Of a stretch of DNA of 64,000 nucleotides, positions 59,907 through 64,000 are shown piece by piece. A program made the translations under genes and the position numbers. Below the pieces are notes generated by a model. That model did not search any database and had not been told where the DNA came from. It was given only the letters and a program-made list of their open reading frames with translations. Source of the DNA: Bacillota bacterium (GTDB taxonomy: Bacteria; Bacillota; Clostridia; Christensenellales; Aristaeellaceae); contig JAEYCB010000024.1 of NCBI GenBank assembly GCA_023404345.1, forward strand, positions 1-64,000, in the 5' to 3' direction. Positions within the stretch are counted from its first letter, which is position 1; each line of letters opens with the position of its first letter.

Positions 59907-61388
59907 ATGGCGGACCTTCTTTTGCAAGTTAAAGACGTGTCCAAAACGTTTCCCGGCGTAAAGGCGCTGGATCACGTGAACCTGCAAATCGGTTATGGCG
60001 AGGTTCATGGGCTGATCGGTGAAAACGGCGCGGGAAAAAGTACAATTATCAAAATTATCGCCGGCATTTATGAACCCGACGAGGGCCAAGTAACTTTTAT
60101 GGGTAAAACCTGCCAGCATGAAGGCATACGCCAGTCGCTTTCGCGTGGCATCAGTGTGATTTACCAGGAACTGTGCCTGGTGCCGCATATGAAAGTGTAT
60201 GAAAACATTATGCTGGGCTACGAGGGCCTTAAGCATGGCGGATATTCGGCCGAAAAGGCCCGCGCCCGCGCTGCCGCCATTTTGGAGCAGCTGGGCCTGG
60301 AATTGCCCCTGGACGCATACGTGCGAGATCTTGACATTGCGGTACAGCAAATGATCGAGATTGCCAAGGCGTTTTCTAGGGATGTAAAGCTGATCATTAT
60401 GGATGAACCAACCTCCTCTTTGACCAATAAGGAGGTTGAGCAATTATACAGAATTATCCGCAATCTTAAGCGAGAGGGCATCTCTACGCTGTTTGTGTCC
60501 CACAAGCTGGAAGAAATCGCGGAAATTTGCGATTGCCTGACCGTATTCCGCGATGGAAAGACCATCACCTCTGCGAAGGTGGGCGAAATCACTCCGGACG
60601 AAATGGTCTACGCCATGGTAGGCCGTGAAATCACCAATTATTACACCACCATCCACAAGCCTCAAAGCGAAGTGGTGATGGAGCTCAAAGGCCTTGGAAA
60701 GGCCGGGGTCATTGAGGATGTATCCTTTGCCCTTCATAAAGGCGAAGTGCTGGGCATGACGGGGTTGATTGGCGCAGGCCGCACGGAAACGGCGCATATG
60801 CTTTTTGGCCTGGACACCTTTGAAAAGGGCCAGCTGCTTTTGGAGGGAAAAAGCGTACGCTTCAAATCTACGCATGAAGCGCTGGCGGCAGGTATCGCCC
60901 TGGTACCAGAAAACCGAAAAGAACAGGGAATTATCCCACAAATGGGCGTGGGCTTCAACATTACCATCAGCGTGTTGGAGCAGTTCATACATTTCGCGCG
61001 CGTGGACCACGCAAAGGAAAACAACCTGATCGATCATTTCTTCAAGGCGCTGAAAATCAAGGCTTATTCACCGGAGCAGCTTATCAGCAATCTCAGCGGT
61101 GGCAATCAGCAAAAGGCGATCATCGCCCGCTGGCTGGCAGCCAAGCCCAAGGTGTTAATTCTGGACGAGCCTACTCGCGGCATCGACATTGGCGCCAAGA
61201 AGGAGATCTACGAACTGATTGACCAGCTTGCACAGGAAGGTGTGGCCATTCTGCTGATTTCTTCCGAGCTGCCCGAGGTTATCAACATGAGCGACCGCAT
61301 TGTAGTAATGCGGCAGGGAAGAACCGTGGCAGTGCTGGAGGACAAGGCGCAGTTCGATCAGGAAAACATTATCCGCTATTCCCTTTAA
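59907..61388 (+). CDS. Sugar ABC transporter ATPase, RbsA/MglA type
   Basis: 493 residues with two ATPase domains. Domain one: Walker A GENGAGKST near residue 38, signature IAVQQMIEIAKAF near 140, Walker B IIMDEPTSSL near 160. Domain two: a degenerate Walker A (TGLIGAGRTE near 285), LSGGNQQKAIIARWLA near 400 and ILDEPTRGID. It powers uptake with the RbsC-type permease. SD GAGGAG. Confidence 0.96.
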   Translation: MADLLLQVKDVSKTFPGVKALDHVNLQIGYGEVHGLIGENGAGKSTIIKIIAGIYEPDEGQVTFMGKTCQHEGIRQSLSRGISVIYQELCLVPHMKVYENIMLGYEGLKHGGYSAEKARARAAAILEQLGLELPLDAYVRDLDIAVQQMIEIAKAFSRDVKLIIMDEPTSSLTNKEVEQLYRIIRNLKREGISTLFVSHKLEEIAEICDCLTVFRDGKTITSAKVGEITPDEMVYAMVGREITNYYTTIHKPQSEVVMELKGLGKAGVIEDVSFALHKGEVLGMTGLIGAGRTETAHMLFGLDTFEKGQLLLEGKSVRFKSTHEALAAGIALVPENRKEQGIIPQMGVGFNITISVLEQFIHFARVDHAKENNLIDHFFKALKIKAYSPEQLISNLSGGNQQKAIIARWLAAKPKVLILDEPTRGIDIGAKKEIYELIDQLAQEGVAILLISSELPEVINMSDRIVVMRQGRTVAVLEDKAQFDQENIIRYSL

Positions 61389-61418
61389 GTAGTGTAAGCA
61401 TAGGAGAGGTGCAACACG

Positions 61419-62435
61419 ATGGAAAAGAAATCGGATACCTTTGTGAGAAATTTCAGCGGACGCGTTTTGGCGTGGTTCAGGCAAAACATCGGCATTCTCA
61501 TCGGTCTGGCAGCGCTCATGGCAATCGTGAGCCTGTTTTCGGAATCCTTTTTTACGGCATCCAACATGTGGAACATTTTGCGTCAAATCAGCACCAACGC
61601 GTTGCTGGCATTCGGTATGACGTTTGTGATTCTGATTGGCGGCATCGATCTGAGTGTAGGACCCCTGCTGGCCTTTTCAGGCGTGTTTGCGGCCTATGTG
61701 ATGGGTACCCTGGGCTGGCCGATCTGGGCCGCGATAGCGGGCTCCATCATCCTGTGTTCAATGGTGGGCATGCTCAACGGCGTCATCGTCACTAAAACCG
61801 GCATTGCGCCGTTTGTGGTCACCCTCAGCGTGCAGCAGATTTTCCGCGGCTTTGCCATGCTGCTGGCCAACGGCGCGCCTATCCGCATCCGCGATCAGGG
61901 CTTCATCAACATCGGCACCACCTATATTGGTCCTGTTGCTTTTCCGGTGATCTACATGATCATTATCATGGCATTGTGCTATGTGGTGCTTAACAAAACG
62001 CAGTTCGGACGCCACATATACGCATTAGGTGGCAATAAAACCGCTGCACGATTCTCAGGTATTCGTACACAGCGTATTGAGGTGATGGTCTACGCACTGT
62101 CGGGATTTCTGGCGGGTGTTGCAGGCATCGTGCTGGCGGCCCGCATGACGGCGGGTGTACCTGCCACAGGCGATGGCTATGAGTGCGACGCTATTGCTGC
62201 CGTCGTGCTGGGCGGTGCCAGCTTCACCGGCGGCATCGGCACCATCGGCGGTACGCTGATCGGCGCCATCATTATCGGAGTGCTCAACAACGGCCTGAAC
62301 ATGCTCAACGTCGCTTCCTTCTGGCAGTACGTAGCCAAGGGCGTGGTGATCCTGCTGGCGGTCATGGTTGATGTGCTGCGCAAGCAAAGCAAGGATAAGA
62401 GAAAAGCGCTGCCCAAAAACGCCGCCAAAGCGTAA
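61419..62435 (+). CDS. Sugar ABC transporter permease, RbsC type
   Basis: 338 residues with eight to ten membrane helices. The family blocks are FVILIGGIDLSVG near residue 70, GVIVTKTGIAPFVVTL near 122 and YALGGNKTAARFSGI near 205. The substrate-path ends at GTLIGAIIIGVLNNGLNML. It forms the channel with the ATPase gene 30 bp upstream. The sugar is unknown. Confidence 0.96.
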   Translation: MEKKSDTFVRNFSGRVLAWFRQNIGILIGLAALMAIVSLFSESFFTASNMWNILRQISTNALLAFGMTFVILIGGIDLSVGPLLAFSGVFAAYVMGTLGWPIWAAIAGSIILCSMVGMLNGVIVTKTGIAPFVVTLSVQQIFRGFAMLLANGAPIRIRDQGFINIGTTYIGPVAFPVIYMIIIMALCYVVLNKTQFGRHIYALGGNKTAARFSGIRTQRIEVMVYALSGFLAGVAGIVLAARMTAGVPATGDGYECDAIAAVVLGGASFTGGIGTIGGTLIGAIIIGVLNNGLNMLNVASFWQYVAKGVVILLAVMVDVLRKQSKDKRKALPKNAAKA

Positions 62436-62464
62436 GGCAGGTTGACGAGGGAGGAATTACAACC

Positions 62465-63304
62465 ATGCGCGAATCGGTAAAACAGCTTGAAAGCAGAGCA
62501 CGGGAGTTGCGTAAAATCGCGTTGGAAATGGCCTATGTTTCCGGCACGGAAGGTGCTCATATCGGTCCGGCGTTCTCCTTGATGGACATTATGACCGTAC
62601 TGTTTTTTGATACGATGAGCTACCGTGTAGAGGAGCCCGACTGGCCCGACAGAGACCGTCTGATTCTGAGCAAAGGTCATGCATGCCTTGGTTTATATGC
62701 TCCGTTGGTAATGAGCGGCTTTCTTACCCAGCAGCAGGCCGATAGCTTTAACCAGCCGCACACGCACATTGCGGGCCATCCCAGCGGCAAGGGGGTTCAT
62801 GGCATCGAGCATCCTGCCGGTTCGTTAGGTCATGGCCTGTCGGTAGCGTGTGGCATGGCCAAGGGCGCAAAGCTGACAGGCCGCCCCTACAACACCTATG
62901 CCGTCATCGGTGATGGCGAAAGCAACGAGGGCAGTATTTGGGAAGCCGTTATGTTCGCCGCCCAGCACAAGCTGGATAATTTGGTGGCTGTGGTGGATGC
63001 CAATGGCTTCCAATACGGCGGCCCCTCTGTCGAACTGATGAATATGGAGCCAATGGACCAGAAGTGGCGTGCCTTCGGCTGGGATGTCAAAAAAGTTAAT
63101 GGCAATGATATCGCGCAGCTTCAGCAGGCGCTGGATCCGGCCCGGCGGGTAAAAGAAAAACCCACCTGCATAATTGCCCGCACGGTTAAGGGCTATGGCG
63201 TGAGCCTGTTTGAAGGAACAAACGAATGGCATCATGGCGTCATCACCCGCGAAGTGCTCAACACGGCCATCAAAGAACTGGAAAGCCAGGAGGTGTCTGC
63301 ATGA
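62465..63304 (+). CDS. Transketolase, N-terminal subunit (second pair)
   Basis: 279 residues, the TPP-diphosphate-binding half of a split transketolase. Motifs: YVSGTEGAHIGPAFSLMDIM near the start, RDRLILSKGHACLG near 60, HPAGSLGHGLSVACGMA near 115 and the TPP motif VIGDGESNEGSIWE near 140. It overlaps the C-half gene by 4 bp. Placed in an importer operon with a divergent kinase, it probably cleaves the phosphorylated sugar. Confidence 0.95.
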   Translation: MRESVKQLESRARELRKIALEMAYVSGTEGAHIGPAFSLMDIMTVLFFDTMSYRVEEPDWPDRDRLILSKGHACLGLYAPLVMSGFLTQQQADSFNQPHTHIAGHPSGKGVHGIEHPAGSLGHGLSVACGMAKGAKLTGRPYNTYAVIGDGESNEGSIWEAVMFAAQHKLDNLVAVVDANGFQYGGPSVELMNMEPMDQKWRAFGWDVKKVNGNDIAQLQQALDPARRVKEKPTCIIARTVKGYGVSLFEGTNEWHHGVITREVLNTAIKELESQEVSA

Positions 63305-64000
63305 TGGATTTGGCTGAACTCACGAACCGTAAAATGAAGTTCAGACCCTCCTTCGGTCTGATGATGCGTGACCTGTTGTGCAGCCGGGAGGATGTGGTGT
63401 TTCTTGTGGCGGACTCCGCACGTGCCTGCCGGTTTGAGTGTCCCGAATCGTGCCAGGACCGACTGGTGGAATGTGGCATTGCGGAACAAAATATGATCGG
63501 CGTAGCTGCTGGCCTGGCGCGTGCAGGAAAAAAGCCCATCGCCTTTGCTTTCTCTCCCTTCGCCTGCGAGCGCTGTTTTGAGCAGGTACGCGTGGATGTG
63601 GCCTACAGCGGCCTGGGCGTGGTGATCATAGGCAGCGAAGGCGGCGTGGGTATGGGCACGCAGGGTGTAACACACTATGGCTGGGAAGATATGGCGGTTA
63701 TGCGCTCTTTGCCCGGCATGACGGTCATGGACCCCGCTGATCATGTGGAATTGTACCGCTGCCTGGAAAAGGCGCTGGACATGAACACGCCCGTATACAT
63801 TCGCCTGAGTGGCGGGATTCCCAATCCTGTTTATGCAGATGGCTGCGAGCTTGAAATAGGCAAAGCCCATGAGCTGCGCGCAGGAACTGACGCGGCAATT
63901 ATCGCCGTAGGTACCATGGTAAGCGTTGCTATGGAAGCCGCCAACCTGCTTGAAGCCAAGGGACTGTCCGTGGGGGTGGTCGACATGTGGAGCTTGAAAC
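63301..64000 (+). CDS. Transketolase, C-terminal subunit (second pair), cut by the window end
   Basis: The first 233 residues or so are visible. The pyrimidine domain has VVFLVADSARAC and the catalytic Glu in ECGIAEQNMIGVAAGLA near residue 57, then GVGMGTQGVTHYGWEDMAVMRSLPGM near 115 and AGTDAAIIAVGTMVSVAMEA near 200. Start ATG 63301 overlaps the previous stop (ATGA); ATG 63304 is the next codon. It completes the second split transketolase; later genes of the operon lie outside the window. Confidence 0.94.
   Translation, partial: MMDLAELTNRKMKFRPSFGLMMRDLLCSREDVVFLVADSARACRFECPESCQDRLVECGIAEQNMIGVAAGLARAGKKPIAFAFSPFACERCFEQVRVDVAYSGLGVVIIGSEGGVGMGTQGVTHYGWEDMAVMRSLPGMTVMDPADHVELYRCLEKALDMNTPVYIRLSGGIPNPVYADGCELEIGKAHELRAGTDAAIIAVGTMVSVAMEAANLLEAKGLSVGVVDMWSLK

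Overview
The window looks like the chromosome of a fairly GC-rich, low-redundancy Clostridia-type Firmicute, possibly of the Christensenellales kind; this is an inference from gene content. Supporting features are strong SD sequences, SigA-type promoters (TTGACA, 17 bp, TATGAT or TATACT), a T-box riboswitch, DUF896 and DUF1292 proteins, a sortase-type surface protein and the rimO-pgsA-cinA-recA order. No phage, IS, CRISPR or tRNA was found. One 5S rRNA gene opens the window.

Layout. 1-2.6 kb: 5S rRNA, a decayed solute-binding-protein gene, and a beta-hydroxyacid dehydrogenase. 2.6-7.1 kb (minus): a compact four-gene operon with a VirD4/TraD-like ATPase, a large unrecognised protein, a Syd/SUKH-like protein and a small unrecognised protein. 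I could not match this group to a known system, and it is the best candidate for something undescribed. 7.2-9.0 kb: a DUF6020 membrane protein. 9.0-19.2 kb: an alpha-glucoside utilisation operon with an autoregulated LacI repressor, GH31, GH65, two ABC permeases, a binding protein and a six-hairpin glycosidase. 19.2-28.6 kb: surface-glycan genes (ugd, GT2, DUF354, a polytopic membrane protein), then a zinc-ribbon membrane protein, an M1-like peptidase and a GT2-GtrA fusion. 28.7-30.2 kb: small housekeeping genes. 30.2-32.3 kb: pseudouridine catabolism (psuK-psuG). 32.5-36.6 kb: a very large surface protein broken by one frameshift at a six-base homopolymer. 36.8-42.2 kb: a T-box controlled operon for Asn-tRNA formation in which GatC appears fused to the C-terminus of AspRS, followed by gatA and gatB. 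42.2-44.7 kb (minus): a sugar transferase fused in frame to the N-half of a split transketolase, then the C-half. 44.9-50.1 kb: rimO, pgsA, cinA C-domain, recA and a GT-C type membrane protein. 50.1-52.5 kb: a twin-arginine-signal, FMN-binding-domain protein facing a complete tatB-tatA-tatC operon. 53.0-55.7 kb: an acetyltransferase, a YgjP-like metallopeptidase and an esterase. 56.0-64.0 kb: a sugar regulon with an RpiR regulator, FGGY kinase, ribose-type ABC importer and a second split transketolase, cut by the window end.

How the parts fit. Two sugar systems dominate. The first takes up and splits alpha-glucosides; it has no ABC ATPase of its own and probably borrows a shared one. The second imports a sugar, phosphorylates it and cleaves it with a transketolase, a logic like that known for some branched or unusual pentoses. 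Both periplasmic-type binding proteins have signal peptides without a lipobox cysteine, which is unusual for a monoderm.

All statements come from reading the sequence and from family knowledge. No database search was run.
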